Shown: positions 9,068 through 21,517, counted from the first letter of the stretch. The stretch is 64,000 nt of DNA from Couchioplanes caeruleus (GCF_003751945.1 NZ_RJKL01000001.1:2294001-2358000), one strand, 5' to 3'. Notes: generated by a model not told the origin, from the sequence alone. Numbers and translations are program-made.

Positions 9068-11020
9068 ATGGACACGACTGTCGCCGACACGTTGATCGGC
9101 ACGACGATTGACGGGCGTTACCGGATCACCGGGCGCGTGGCGCGCGGTGGGATGGCGACCGTCTATACCGCCGTGGACGAGCGGCTCGAGCGTACGGTCG
9201 CGTTGAAGATCATTCATCCGTCGCAGGCGACCAACGTCCACTTCGTCGACCGGTTCACCGACGAGGCCAAGACGATCGCCCGGCTCACCCACCCCAACGT
9301 CGTCGCCGTCTACGACCAGGGCCGCCATCAGGGCCTGCCCTATCTCGTGATGGAGTACGTGCAGGGCCGCACCCTGCGCGACCTGCTCAACCAGCGACGC
9401 CGGCTCAACCCGGTCGAGGCGCTGGCCATCCTCGAGCAGATGCTCGCCGCGATCGCCGCCGCGCACCGCGCCGGCCTGGTGCACCGGGACGTGAAGCCGG
9501 AGAACGTGCTGGTCGCCGAGGCGCCCAGCGGCGGCATCGCCAACCTCGTGGACAGCGTCGTCAAGGTGGCCGACTTCGGCCTGGCCCGGGCGGTCGAGGC
9601 GAGCACCACCGACGACTCCGGCCAGCTCATGGCGACGGTCGCCTACGTCGCGCCCGAGCTCGTCACCGACGGGCACGCCGACGCCCGCACGGACGTCTAC
9701 TCGGCCGGGATCGTGCTGTTCGAGATGCTCACCGGCCGCGTGCCCTACGACGGCGAGGTGCCGGTCGAGGTCGCGTGGCAGCACGTCGACAACGACGTGC
9801 CGGCCCCCTCCCACGTCGTCAAGGGCCTGCCGAACGTGCTGGACGACCTGGTCGCCCGGGCCACCCGCCGCGACCCCGGCGCCCGGCCGACCGACGCCGG
9901 CGCACTGCTGGCCGAGGTCCAGGTGGTGCGCGACGACCTGGGCGCCGCCAACGTCGAGACCGCGCTGCTGCGCCAGGTGCCCGCCCGCTCGCCGGTCGCG
10001 GACGCCACCGCGCTCGTGCCCGCCGTCACCTCCGTCTATCCGGCCGCCACGGACCGCCCCACCTGGGCCCGCCTGCCGGAGCAGAACAAGGGCGGCCGCG
10101 CTCAGCGCCGTGCCGCACCGCTCGTCGAGGCCCCGGTCGGCCGGTTCGGCGACCGCCGCCAGATCTTCATCGTGGCCGCCATCGCGCTGATGGTGCTGAC
10201 GATCGTCGGCAGCACGTGGTGGGTCACGCTCGGCCGCTACACCGAGGCGCCCCAGTTCGTGAACATGACCCGTACGCAGGTCGAGCAGGAGGCCCGGACG
10301 AAGGGCTTCGCGCTCGTCTTCGGCGACGGCCGCTACGACGAGAACGTGCCGAAGGACGTGGTCCTGGCGCAGGACCCGCCGGCCACCGAGCGGATCGTGC
10401 ACGGCGGGCAGATCACCCTCGTCCTGTCCCTTGGCCCCGAGCGTCACCAGGTGCCGGACATCATCGGCCTGGAGAGGGCCGCCGCCAAGGGCGAGATCGA
10501 AACCAACAAGCTCGTCTTCAAGGAAGGGGCGGGCGAGCACAGCGACACCGTGCCGCAGGGCGTGGTCATCTCCACCGATCCCAAGCCGGGCCAGACCCTC
10601 AAGCCGGGCGAGACGGTCACCGTGGTGATCAGCAAGGGCAAGGCCCCGATCACCGTGCCATCCGTCATCGGCCAGAACATCACCGCCGCCCGCGACCAGC
10701 TCCAGGGCCTGGGACTGATCGTGGTGGAGCAGTACAAGGACAGCAACGAGCCGGCGGACAAGGTCATCGGCCAGTCCCCCGGGCCGGGCACCGGCGCGGA
10801 GAAGGACGACGAGATCAAGCTCGAGGTCAGCAAGGGCCCGTCGCAGGTCATCGTCCCCGACCTCACCGGCCAGCCGTGCCCGCAGGCCAAGGCGACGCTG
10901 GAGGGCATGGGCCTGAGGGTGACCGTCAACCTGAACGTCAACGGCAAGGTGCTCCAGCAGAGCCCCGGTCCGAACACACCGGTCGCGCCGCAGTCGGAGG
11001 TCGTGCTCAATTGCCTCTGA
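9068..11020 (+). CDS. pknL: Ser/Thr protein kinase with PASTA repeats (PknL-like)
   Basis: This 650-residue membrane kinase has a cytoplasmic Hanks-type domain (about 18-285) with VARGGMATVY, the ALK lysine, catalytic HRDVKPEN near 138 and ADFGLA. A basic linker leads to one transmembrane helix near 366-388. About four PASTA repeats (VPDIIGL, VPSVIGQ, VPDLTGQ and a diverged first copy) face outside, where such repeats bind peptidoglycan fragments. The position beside an Rv2175c homolog identifies it with M. tuberculosis pknL. The mycobacterial protein, as I recall it, lacks PASTA repeats, so this is the longer form. The nfo gene overlaps its last codons. Confidence 0.92.
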   Translation: MDTTVADTLIGTTIDGRYRITGRVARGGMATVYTAVDERLERTVALKIIHPSQATNVHFVDRFTDEAKTIARLTHPNVVAVYDQGRHQGLPYLVMEYVQGRTLRDLLNQRRRLNPVEALAILEQMLAAIAAAHRAGLVHRDVKPENVLVAEAPSGGIANLVDSVVKVADFGLARAVEASTTDDSGQLMATVAYVAPELVTDGHADARTDVYSAGIVLFEMLTGRVPYDGEVPVEVAWQHVDNDVPAPSHVVKGLPNVLDDLVARATRRDPGARPTDAGALLAEVQVVRDDLGAANVETALLRQVPARSPVADATALVPAVTSVYPAATDRPTWARLPEQNKGGRAQRRAAPLVEAPVGRFGDRRQIFIVAAIALMVLTIVGSTWWVTLGRYTEAPQFVNMTRTQVEQEARTKGFALVFGDGRYDENVPKDVVLAQDPPATERIVHGGQITLVLSLGPERHQVPDIIGLERAAAKGEIETNKLVFKEGAGEHSDTVPQGVVISTDPKPGQTLKPGETVTVVISKGKAPITVPSVIGQNITAARDQLQGLGLIVVEQYKDSNEPADKVIGQSPGPGTGAEKDDEIKLEVSKGPSQVIVPDLTGQPCPQAKATLEGMGLRVTVNLNVNGKVLQQSPGPNTPVAPQSEVVLNCL

Positions 11021-11889
11021 GCAGTCCGATCGGATCGCACGCCAAGACGTCGGGCGGGCTGGCGAAGGCGGCCCTGCCCTACGCCGACGCCGCGGGCTCC
11101 GAGGCGGTGCAGGTCTACGTCTCCAACTCCCGCGGCTGGGCGCTGCCACCGGGTGATCCGAAGCAGGACACGCTGTTCCGTGACGGGTGCGGTGCGCGTG
11201 GGCTGTCGGCGTACATCCATGCGTCGCTGCTGGTGAACCTCGGCTCCCCCACCGAGCTGACGGTCTCGCGGTCGGTGGAGACCCTGGAGCACGCGCTGCG
11301 CCGGGGCGCGGCCATCGGCGCCACCGCCGTCGTCTACCACGCCGGCAGCTCGGTCGACCCGGCCCACGACGACAAGGCGCTGCACCAGCTCAAGGAGGCG
11401 CTGCTGCCCCTGCTGGACGTGGCGGCCGCGCAGGGGCTGCCGAGGCTGCTCGTGGAGCCGAGCGCGGGCGGCGGGCGCAGCCTCGCGTCGAAGATGGGCG
11501 ACCTCGGGGCGTACCTGGCGGCGGTGGAGCATCACCCCTGGCTCGGGGTCTGCTTCGACACCTGCCACGCCTGGGCGGCGGGTCACGACCTGGCCACCCC
11601 GGGCGGCATGACCCGGACCCTGGACGAGCTGGTGGCGACGGTCGGGCGGGAGCGGCTGATGCTGATCCACGCCAACGACTCGAAGGACGACTGCGGCTCG
11701 ACCCGCGACCGCCACGAGACGATCGGTGCGGGCCGCATCGGCGCGGCCGCGTTCGGCGAGCTGTTCGCCCACCCCGCCACGGCCGGCGTCCCGGTGATCG
11801 TGGAGACGCCGACCACGGAACACGAGGGCCACGCCGCCGACATCGCCCTGCTGAAGGGCCTGCGGGCTCAGTGCGGCGCGAGCTCGTAG
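11011..11889 (+). CDS. nfo: Deoxyribonuclease IV (AP endonuclease, endonuclease IV family)
   Basis: This 292-residue TIM-barrel protein repairs abasic sites. Zinc-ligand motifs are in order: PIGSHAKTSGG at the N-terminus, YHAGSS, LVEPSAGGG, GVCFDTCHAWAAGHD, and HANDSKDDCGSTRDRHE followed by GAGRIG. The best start is TTG at 11011, with GGAGG ten bases upstream, overlapping the last ten bases of pknL. The convergent DUF3224 gene overlaps its 3' end by 22 bases. Confidence 0.92.
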   Translation: MPLSSPIGSHAKTSGGLAKAALPYADAAGSEAVQVYVSNSRGWALPPGDPKQDTLFRDGCGARGLSAYIHASLLVNLGSPTELTVSRSVETLEHALRRGAAIGATAVVYHAGSSVDPAHDDKALHQLKEALLPLLDVAAAQGLPRLLVEPSAGGGRSLASKMGDLGAYLAAVEHHPWLGVCFDTCHAWAAGHDLATPGGMTRTLDELVATVGRERLMLIHANDSKDDCGSTRDRHETIGAGRIGAAAFGELFAHPATAGVPVIVETPTTEHEGHAADIALLKGLRAQCGASS

Positions 11890-12257
11890 TCGAAGGTGTA
11901 GCGGTGCCCTTCGGAGTCGTTCTCGATCTGGAACGTGCCGGAGAGGCCGGTGAGCTGGTCGGTGCCGGAGTCCGGCACCACCTCGACGACGAGGGTGCCC
12001 GCGCCGCGATTCATCAGGCCGTAGTGCTGCAGGACGAAGCTGCCGCTGCGGCCGTGCAGCGTGCCGGTGATGCGGTCGATGGCGACATAGCCGGCCGAGC
12101 CGTCGATGGGAGTGCCGACCGAGAGCATCTCCGCGCGGCCGCTACCGGTCAAGTCCCCCTCGATGGTCTTCAGCACCAGCGTCCGGCCGAGCGTGTCGTC
12201 GTCGATCGGCAGCGGCTCGAAGACGGTGGAGAAGGTGCCGGTGGCACGGCGGGTCAT
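11868..12257 (-). CDS. DUF3224 domain protein
   Basis: This 129-residue protein has the GSAGYVAIDRITGTLHGRSG and SFVLQHYG strings and the later VVPDSGTDQLTGLSGT that define the small DUF3224 beta-barrel family. The function is unknown. The ATG at 12257 is preceded by GAGGAGC. Its 3' end overlaps the convergent endonuclease IV gene. Confidence 0.82.
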   Translation of the reverse strand: MTRRATGTFSTVFEPLPIDDDTLGRTLVLKTIEGDLTGSGRAEMLSVGTPIDGSAGYVAIDRITGTLHGRSGSFVLQHYGLMNRGAGTLVVEVVPDSGTDQLTGLSGTFQIENDSEGHRYTFDYELAPH

Positions 12258-12307
12258 GGGAGCTCCTCGGCGGTCGCGGACGGCGTAAGAATTCCGATGT
12301 AACCAGA

Positions 12308-14783
<2,476 letters not shown>

Positions 14784-14846
14784 ACCAGGCGCGGGAACGC
14801 GGCGTCGGGAGGATCCCCCCGGCGCCGCGTCCCGTGTGCCGGCGTC

Positions 14847-16316
<1,470 letters not shown>

Positions 16317-16336
16317 TACGCCTCCCCAAACTTTTA

Positions 16337-16347
16337 GGAAACTTTCC
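16337..16347. promoter_or_regulatory. Palindrome upstream of the chitinase gene, candidate operator
   Basis: GGAAACTTTCC is a perfect odd-length inverted repeat about 20 bases before the chitinase GTG. The flanks extend it with one mismatch to TTAGGAAACTTTCCAAA. It recalls palindromes I associate with actinobacterial secreted glycosidase promoters, but I cannot name the regulator with confidence. Confidence 0.45.
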
Positions 16348-16473
16348 AAATGGAAGTTGAAGAGACGGTAGTCACATCTATGAACATCAGTCAAGAAAGT
16401 CACACAGGTTTGACGGACCGCTTAACTTTTCGAGAGTGAGTGCCACAGCGTGCACTCACACAGGCACTACGCG

Positions 16474-16479
16474 TAGTCT
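16474..16479 (+). promoter_or_regulatory. -10 hexamer TAGTCT for leaderless glutathione peroxidase
   Basis: TAGTCT ends six bases before the ATG at 16486 and no Shine-Dalgarno is present. Confidence 0.55.
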
Positions 16480-16485
16480 GCCGTC

Positions 16486-16956
16486 ATGACCATCTTCGAC
16501 GTCGACATCGACGCACTCACCGGCGGATCCGCCGATCTGCGGCAGTATCGCGGCAATGTCGTCCTCGTGGTCAACGTCGCCTCCCGGTGCGGGCTCACCC
16601 CGCAGTACGCCGGGCTGGAGAAGCTGTGGCAAAAGTACCGGGACCGCGGCCTGGTGATCCTGGGCGTGCCCTCCAACCAGTTCGCCGGCCAGGAACCCGG
16701 CACGGCCGAGGACATCCAGCAGTTCTGCTCGGTCAACTACGGCGTCACCTTCCCCCTCACGCGGAAGGTCGACGTCAACGGGCCCGACCGGCACCCGCTC
16801 TACGGAGAGCTGGTCGGCGAGGGGGAAGCCATCCAGTGGAACTTCGAGAAGTTCGTGGTCGCACCCGACGGCACGGTCGCGGCTCGCTTCGATCCGGGCA
16901 CCGAGCCGGAGGACGAGCGCCTGGTCGCCACCATCGAGAAACTGCTCCCCCGCTGA
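16486..16956 (+). CDS. Glutathione peroxidase-family thiol peroxidase
   Basis: This 156-residue thioredoxin-fold peroxidase reduces hydroperoxides in the cytoplasm. The peroxidatic cysteine is C35 (NVASRCGLTPQY), with PSNQF near 62-66 and the WNF triad tryptophan near 118. It has Cys rather than selenocysteine and a second Cys at 81 (FCSVNYGVTFPL), the layout of thioredoxin-dependent enzymes rather than glutathione users; actinobacteria generally use mycothiol. A DUF429 gene follows seven bases later. Confidence 0.93.
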   Translation: MTIFDVDIDALTGGSADLRQYRGNVVLVVNVASRCGLTPQYAGLEKLWQKYRDRGLVILGVPSNQFAGQEPGTAEDIQQFCSVNYGVTFPLTRKVDVNGPDRHPLYGELVGEGEAIQWNFEKFVVAPDGTVAARFDPGTEPEDERLVATIEKLLPR

Positions 16957-16963
16957 GCCGCCG

Positions 16964-17641
16964 ATGAGTCTCCACGTGATCGGCGTCGACGCGTACGCCC
17001 TGGGCTGGGTCGGCGTCGAGCTGCGCGACGGACACTTCGGCCGGGCGATGCTGGCGTCCACCCTCTACGAGATCGTCGCGGGCAGCTCCGGCGCCGCCGT
17101 CATCGGCGTCGACATCCCGCTCGGCATGCTCCCCGACCGCTGGCGCGCCGCCGACACCGTGGCCGCCGACCACCTCGGCCCGCGGCGCAGCAGCGTGTTC
17201 CGCGTCCCGCCCCGCGCGGTGTGGCAGGAGACCGACTTCGCGGCCGCCAACCGGCTCTGCCGCGAGCTCACCGGCGCCGGACTCAGCCGCCAGTCCTGGG
17301 CGATGCGGCCCAAGCTGCTCGAGGCCAACGCGATCTGGGAACGGCACCCCGGCCTACTCTTCGAGGCGCACCCCGAGGTGTCGTTCCGGGAGATGGCGGG
17401 CGAGCCGCTCGCGTACGCGAAGAAGACCTGGACCGGTCAGGCCCGCCGGCGTGAACTGCTCGCCCGGCACGGGATCGTGCTTCCCGACCAGCTCGGACCG
17501 GCCGGGCAGGCGCCGCCGGACGACATCCTCGACGCCGCCGCGGTGGCGTGGAGCGCCCACCGGATGGCGACCGGCACGGCGCTGAGCCACCCCAACCCGC
17601 CCGAGGAGGCCAACGGCGCCCGCATCGCGATCTGGTACTAG
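16964..17641 (+). CDS. DUF429 domain protein
   Basis: This 225-residue protein begins with VIGVDAYALGWVGVEL, followed by VIGVDIPLGML, SSVFRVPPRAVW and EAHPEVSFREMAG, then DDILDAAAVAWSAHRM near the C-terminus. This is the pattern of DUF429, an RNase H-like fold with conserved acidic residues but no established function. It lies seven bases downstream of the glutathione peroxidase, probably in the same transcript. Confidence 0.82.
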   Translation: MSLHVIGVDAYALGWVGVELRDGHFGRAMLASTLYEIVAGSSGAAVIGVDIPLGMLPDRWRAADTVAADHLGPRRSSVFRVPPRAVWQETDFAAANRLCRELTGAGLSRQSWAMRPKLLEANAIWERHPGLLFEAHPEVSFREMAGEPLAYAKKTWTGQARRRELLARHGIVLPDQLGPAGQAPPDDILDAAAVAWSAHRMATGTALSHPNPPEEANGARIAIWY

Positions 17642-17643
17642 GG

Positions 17644-18094
17644 CTAGATCAACTCCACGTCGTCGATGTGGACGGCCGAGCCGCGGTGCGCTCCCGCGGC
17701 GGGCTCGAAGCGCACCCCGATCTCGCGGACATCGTTTCGCCCCGGCACCTTCGTCAGGTCGACGGAGAGCACCGTACCGTGCGGCACGACCGCGGTACTG
17801 CCACCGTCGTGCCAGGTCAACGCCGATCCGGTACGCACGTACAGCTTGGCGCTCGTACCCGCGCGGTGATCACCCCCACGGGGCGGTGCGGACCGCCGCC
17901 GACAGCGTCGCGCCCCGTCAGGTCCGTGCGGCCGGTCCAGGACAGGAGGGCCGGTGCGGCGCCGAGGTCGACGTTGCCTTGAGCGACCGGCCGGGACTCG
18001 TCGTCGCCCACTCCTCGACCGCCCACACGCGACTCTTCGTCTGGTAGCCGGCCCAGCCGCCGGTGCCGGTCTCGAAGTCGGCGAACACAGGATC
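17644..18094 (-). pseudogene. Decayed C-terminal carbohydrate-binding domain of a glycosidase
   Basis: The 580-base gap before proC holds one protein domain split over three reading frames on the minus strand: FADFETGTGGWAGYQTKSR, then GNVDLGAAPALLSWTG, then LSAAVRTAPWG, then AKLYVRTGSALTWHDGG running to VHIDDVELI and a TAG. Joined, they look like the beta-sandwich carbohydrate-binding module that ends secreted mannanases or glucanases. At least three frameshifts (near 17985, 17900 and 17869) and the missing catalytic domain make it a pseudogene. The remaining bases up to 18221 show nothing coding. Confidence 0.7.
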
Positions 18095-18221
18095 GGCTTC
18101 GCTGCGGCCAGTGGCCGGAGGGGAGTTACAAGATCATCTTAGGAGTCGGCCGGCATCCGGCGAAGGCCCCGTATCGATCCACGGGCGCCCCCTGGGATGC
18201 GGAGCACATCGAAGCCGGTTG

Positions 18222-19028
18222 TCAGGCGCTCTGCGCCGCGATCTCCCGCGCCCGGTCCCGGGCCGCCTCGAGGGCGGCCAACAGGGCGGCCCGGACCCCG
18301 TGGTTCTCCAGCTCGCGGATCGCCGAGATCGTCGTGCCCGCCGGCGACGTCACCGCCTCGCGCAGCTTGACCGGGTGCTCGCCCGAGTCGCGCAGCATGA
18401 CCGCCGACCCGATCGCGGTCTGCACGATCAGGTCGTGGGCGACCTGGCGCGGCAGGCCGAGCAGGATGCCGGCGTCGACCATCGCCTCCACCAGCAGGTA
18501 GAAGTACGCCGGGCCGGAGCCCGAGAGGGCTGTGACCGCGTCCTGCTGCGACTCCGGCACCCGGATGGTGGCGCCGAGCGGCTTGAACATCTCCTCGGCC
18601 ACCGCCAGATGGTCACCGGTGGCGTGCGGACCGGCCGAGATCGCCGTCATCGCCTCGTCCACCAGGGCCGGGGTGTTGGTCATGACCCGGACCACCGGGG
18701 TGCCCTCGGGCAGCCGGGCGGCGAAGAAGCTGGTCGGCAGGCCGGCACAGAGCGAGACGATTAGCTTGCCGGCCGGGACCGTCGCGCCGATCTCGGCGAG
18801 CAGCGCGCCCGCGTCCTGCGGCTTGACGGCGATTGCCAGCACGTCCGCCTCGGCCACCGCGGTCGCGTTGTCGACCGCCCTGATGCCGTAGCGCTCGTGC
18901 AGCTCCTCGCCCCGGGTGGAGCGGCGGGTGGTGACGAGCAGCTTGTCCGCCGGCCAGCCGGCGCGGAGCAGGCCGGACAGCACCAGCTCACCGATCTTGC
19001 CGGCGCCGAGCACCGCGACGACGGTCAT
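18222..19028 (-). CDS. proC: Pyrroline-5-carboxylate reductase
   Basis: This 268-residue enzyme reduces pyrroline-5-carboxylate to proline with NAD(P)H. The Rossmann motif VLGAGKIGELVLSGLL sits at the N-terminus. VKPQDAGALL and RVMTNTPALV follow. The family signature near the C-terminus is TALSGSGPAYFYLLVEAM with LREAVTSPAGTTISAI. The length is standard. A hairpin separates it from pfkA upstream. Confidence 0.95.
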   Translation of the reverse strand: MTVVAVLGAGKIGELVLSGLLRAGWPADKLLVTTRRSTRGEELHERYGIRAVDNATAVAEADVLAIAVKPQDAGALLAEIGATVPAGKLIVSLCAGLPTSFFAARLPEGTPVVRVMTNTPALVDEAMTAISAGPHATGDHLAVAEEMFKPLGATIRVPESQQDAVTALSGSGPAYFYLLVEAMVDAGILLGLPRQVAHDLIVQTAIGSAVMLRDSGEHPVKLREAVTSPAGTTISAIRELENHGVRAALLAALEAARDRAREIAAQSA

Positions 19029-19050
19029 ACGTCCTCCGTGGAAGCCGGAA

Positions 19051-19075
19051 GGGGCGGGCGTCGCCCGCCCGCCCC
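19051..19075 (-). terminator. GC-rich hairpin after pfkA
   Basis: GGGGCGGGC (19051-19059) pairs with GCCCGCCCC (19067-19075) around a seven-base loop between pfkA and proC. There is no T-run, so termination strength is uncertain. Confidence 0.5.
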
Positions 19076-19088
19076 TGATGGATCGGAC

Positions 19089-20117
19089 TCAGCTACCGAA
19101 GAAGACTTCGGCCTCGTCGTACCGCGAGATCGGCACGGTCTTGAGCTCGCCGGTGCCCTCGGCGAGCGGCACCCGGACGATGTCGGTGCCGCGCAGCGCC
19201 ATCATCTTGCCGAAGTCGCCCTCGTGCACGGCGTCGATGGCCTGCAGGCCGAAGCGGGTCGCGAGGACCCGGTCGAACGCCGTCGGGGTGCCGCCGCGCT
19301 GGATGTGGCCGAGGACGACCGTGCGGGCCTCCTTGCCGGTCTTCTCCTCGAGCTGCTCGGCGAGCCACTGGCCGATGCCGCCGAGGCGGACGTGGCCGAA
19401 CGAGTCCTTCTCCTGGTTGTGCAGGACCATCTGGCCCTCGAGCGGCTGGGCGCCCTCGGCGACCACCACGATGGGGGCGTACTCGACCTGGAAACGCTTG
19501 GTCACGTAGGTCGCGACCTGGTCCACGTCGAAGTGGCGCTCGGGCAGCAGGATGACGTTCGCGCCGCCGGCGAGGCCGGCGTGCAGCGCGATCCAGCCGG
19601 CGTGCCGACCCATGACCTCGACGACGAGCGTGCGGTGGTGCGACTCGGCGGTGGTGTGCAGCCGGTCGATCGCCTCCATCGCGATGTTGACCGCGGTGTC
19701 GAAGCCGAACGTGTAGTCGGTCGCGTTCAGGTCGTTGTCGATGGTCTTCGGCACGCCGACGACCTTGACGCCGAGGTCGGTGAGCTTGGTGGCCACGCCG
19801 AGGGTGTCCTCGCCGCCGATGGCCACGAGCGCTTCGACGCCCTGCTCGACCAGGTTGGCCTTGATCTTCTCGACGCCGCCGTCGATCTTGAACGGGTTGG
19901 TCCGGGAGGAACCCAGGATGGTGCCGCCGCGGGGCAGGATGCCGCGGACCTCGGCGATGCCGAGCGGCTTCGTCAGGCCCTCCAGCGGGCCCTTCCAGCC
20001 GTCCCGGAAGCCTACGAACTCGTGACCGTAGACGGCGACGCCCTTGCGCACCACCGCCCGGATCACGGCGTTGAGACCGGGGCAGTCGCCGCCGCCGGTG
20101 AGCACGCCGATACGCAT
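19089..20117 (-). CDS. pfkA: 6-phosphofructokinase, sequence of the pyrophosphate-dependent type
   Basis: This 342-residue group A phosphofructokinase starts MRIGVLTGGGDCPGLN. Residues 101-105 read GGEDT and residues 121-128 read GVPKTIDN. In E. coli-type numbering this gives Asp at 104 and Lys at 124, where ATP-dependent enzymes carry Gly. Asp104 and Lys124 mark pyrophosphate-dependent enzymes such as that of Amycolatopsis methanolica. MGRHAGWIA and LGHIQRGGTPTAFDR complete the fold. It would interconvert fructose-6-phosphate and fructose-1,6-bisphosphate. The ATG at 20117 is preceded by GGGAGGACGAG. Confidence 0.93.
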   Translation of the reverse strand: MRIGVLTGGGDCPGLNAVIRAVVRKGVAVYGHEFVGFRDGWKGPLEGLTKPLGIAEVRGILPRGGTILGSSRTNPFKIDGGVEKIKANLVEQGVEALVAIGGEDTLGVATKLTDLGVKVVGVPKTIDNDLNATDYTFGFDTAVNIAMEAIDRLHTTAESHHRTLVVEVMGRHAGWIALHAGLAGGANVILLPERHFDVDQVATYVTKRFQVEYAPIVVVAEGAQPLEGQMVLHNQEKDSFGHVRLGGIGQWLAEQLEEKTGKEARTVVLGHIQRGGTPTAFDRVLATRFGLQAIDAVHEGDFGKMMALRGTDIVRVPLAEGTGELKTVPISRYDEAEVFFGS

Positions 20118-20219
20118 GATGACTCGTCCTCCCTTATCGGGTTTGCGAGAGATGCCCGGCACCCGGGGAGATTCGGTCGTCCGGCTTCGCTGCCGGGTCC
20201 GGGGGCGGGCCGCATGCGC

Positions 20220-20225
20220 ACTGTA
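20220..20225 (-). promoter_or_regulatory. Possible -10 TACAGT for pfkA
   Basis: TACAGT on the minus strand lies about 100 bases before the pfkA ATG. It would give an untranslated leader with a good Shine-Dalgarno. No convincing -35 was seen. Confidence 0.3.
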
Positions 20226-20259
20226 GTCGCCGCTCCCACCCCGGACCATCACCGCCCCG

Positions 20260-20760
20260 CTACAAACGGACGGTTTCGTGCTCCCCCGCGTCCGGGGTCT
20301 TCCCGGTGACCGCCGCCTTCACGTATCCGAGCAGGGTGACGACCCGCGAGCTGTGCGCGGCCTCCCAATACTCGGCGCTCTCGGCGTGCACCTTCACCAG
20401 CGTGAGGTGGGGCGTCTCCAGCCCGTCCGGGAACCACGCCTTCAGCGGTGGGCTCCACAACTCCTCCGCCTTCGCCCGGTCGTCGGTCTGCACGGCGACG
20501 CCGGACACCGAGGTCCACGCGTGCTGCTTCGCGTCGCTGAACGAGACGTTCACCTGAGGGTAGGACCGGATCTGCGCGACGAGGTCGGAGTCGGCGTACG
20601 CGAAGAACCAGAGGTCGCCGTCGAACTCGACGTCCTGCAGCGCCATCGGCCGGCTGACGTGGCGGCCGTCCGCGGTCATCGTGGTGAGCATCCCGATCCG
20701 CGCGTCCTTCACGAGTTCCTTGAGCTTGTCGCGCTTCTCCTGCTCGGTGTGCTCGGCCAT
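20260..20760 (-). CDS. Pyridoxamine 5'-phosphate oxidase-fold general stress protein
   Basis: This 166-residue split-barrel flavin-binding protein has RIGMLTTMTADGRHVSRPMA near residue 21, DGDLWFFAYADSD and VNVSFSDAKQHAWTSVSGVA. This is the pattern of the general-stress-protein-26 branch of the PNPOx-like family, which binds FMN or FAD. The biological substrate is unknown. It stands alone between pfkA and a Crp/Fnr regulator. Confidence 0.85.
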   Translation of the reverse strand: MAEHTEQEKRDKLKELVKDARIGMLTTMTADGRHVSRPMALQDVEFDGDLWFFAYADSDLVAQIRSYPQVNVSFSDAKQHAWTSVSGVAVQTDDRAKAEELWSPPLKAWFPDGLETPHLTLVKVHAESAEYWEAAHSSRVVTLLGYVKAAVTGKTPDAGEHETVRL

Positions 20761-20824
20761 GGGGCTCCCTCCGTCGGATTTCCTCCGAGACTTCCCGCGG
20801 CCCCGACGGCGAAACGAGCCGGTT

Positions 20825-21517
20825 CTACCTTTCGGCCATGCCGGCCCGGCGACGCAGCGCCGAGACGTCGGTGACCACGATCCGCCGGCCCTCGGTGCGC
20901 AGCCAGCCGCGGGTCGCGAACGAGCCGATGGCCTGGTTGACGCTCTGCCGGGACCCGCCGGCCATCTCGGCGAGCTGGCTCTGGTTGAGCTCGATCGTGA
21001 TCATCGGCGCCTGGCTGTCGCCGGCGAGCCGGACCAACGTCTTGGCCACCCGGCCGGGCAGGTCGAGGAAGACGTGGTCGGCGTTCTGCTCGGTGAGGCG
21101 CCGGATCAGGCCGCCGACCGAGCGCATCACCGCGTCGAGGATGCGCGGGTTGGAATGCACCAGGTCCATGAACGCCACCCGGGACAGCGCCAGCGCCTGG
21201 CTGTCCTCGATCGCTTCGGCGCTGGCCGAGCGGGTGGACGCGTCGAGCAGCGAGACCTCGCCCAGCACATCGGGCGGGCGCACCACGTGCAGGACGGCCC
21301 GTTCACCCGTGGGTGCGGTGCGGAACACCGCGATCGCGCCCCGACGCAGCACGATCAGCGAATCGCCCGGATCGTGCTCGACGAACAGGATCTGGCCCTT
21401 GCGGTACGTTCGGGGCACGGCGGCGGCGATCACCCGCTGGCGCACGTCGGGCTCCAGCCCGGCGAACATCTCCACGCCCGTGAGCGCGTCACCCGGCTCC
21501 GGCAGCCGATGATCCAC
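20825..21517 (-). CDS. Crp/Fnr family transcriptional regulator
   Basis: This 230-residue regulator has an N-terminal cyclic-nucleotide-binding beta-roll (DPGDSLIVLRRGAIAVFR, VLGEVSLLDASTRSASAEA) and a C-terminal winged helix (LNQSQLAEMAGGSRQSVNQA). The phosphate-binding region carries RSASAEA, compatible with cAMP binding, and there is no Fnr-type cysteine cluster. The GTG at 21517 was chosen because GGGGAAGGA lies just upstream; the frame stays open further. The adjoining 275-base gap holds an imperfect GTGA-N4-TCAC repeat that could be an autoregulatory site. Confidence 0.88.
   Translation of the reverse strand: MDHRLPEPGDALTGVEMFAGLEPDVRQRVIAAAVPRTYRKGQILFVEHDPGDSLIVLRRGAIAVFRTAPTGERAVLHVVRPPDVLGEVSLLDASTRSASAEAIEDSQALALSRVAFMDLVHSNPRILDAVMRSVGGLIRRLTEQNADHVFLDLPGRVAKTLVRLAGDSQAPMITIELNQSQLAEMAGGSRQSVNQAIGSFATRGWLRTEGRRIVVTDVSALRRRAGMAER

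Noticed and set aside
8926..9111. Short plus frame across the terminator before pknL
   Set aside because: It crosses the hairpin and the promoter; no ribosome site.
8924..11149. 741-codon minus-strand frame opposite pknL
   Set aside because: High GC makes the antisense frame open; composition is Arg/Gly/Leu-rich with no recognisable domain.
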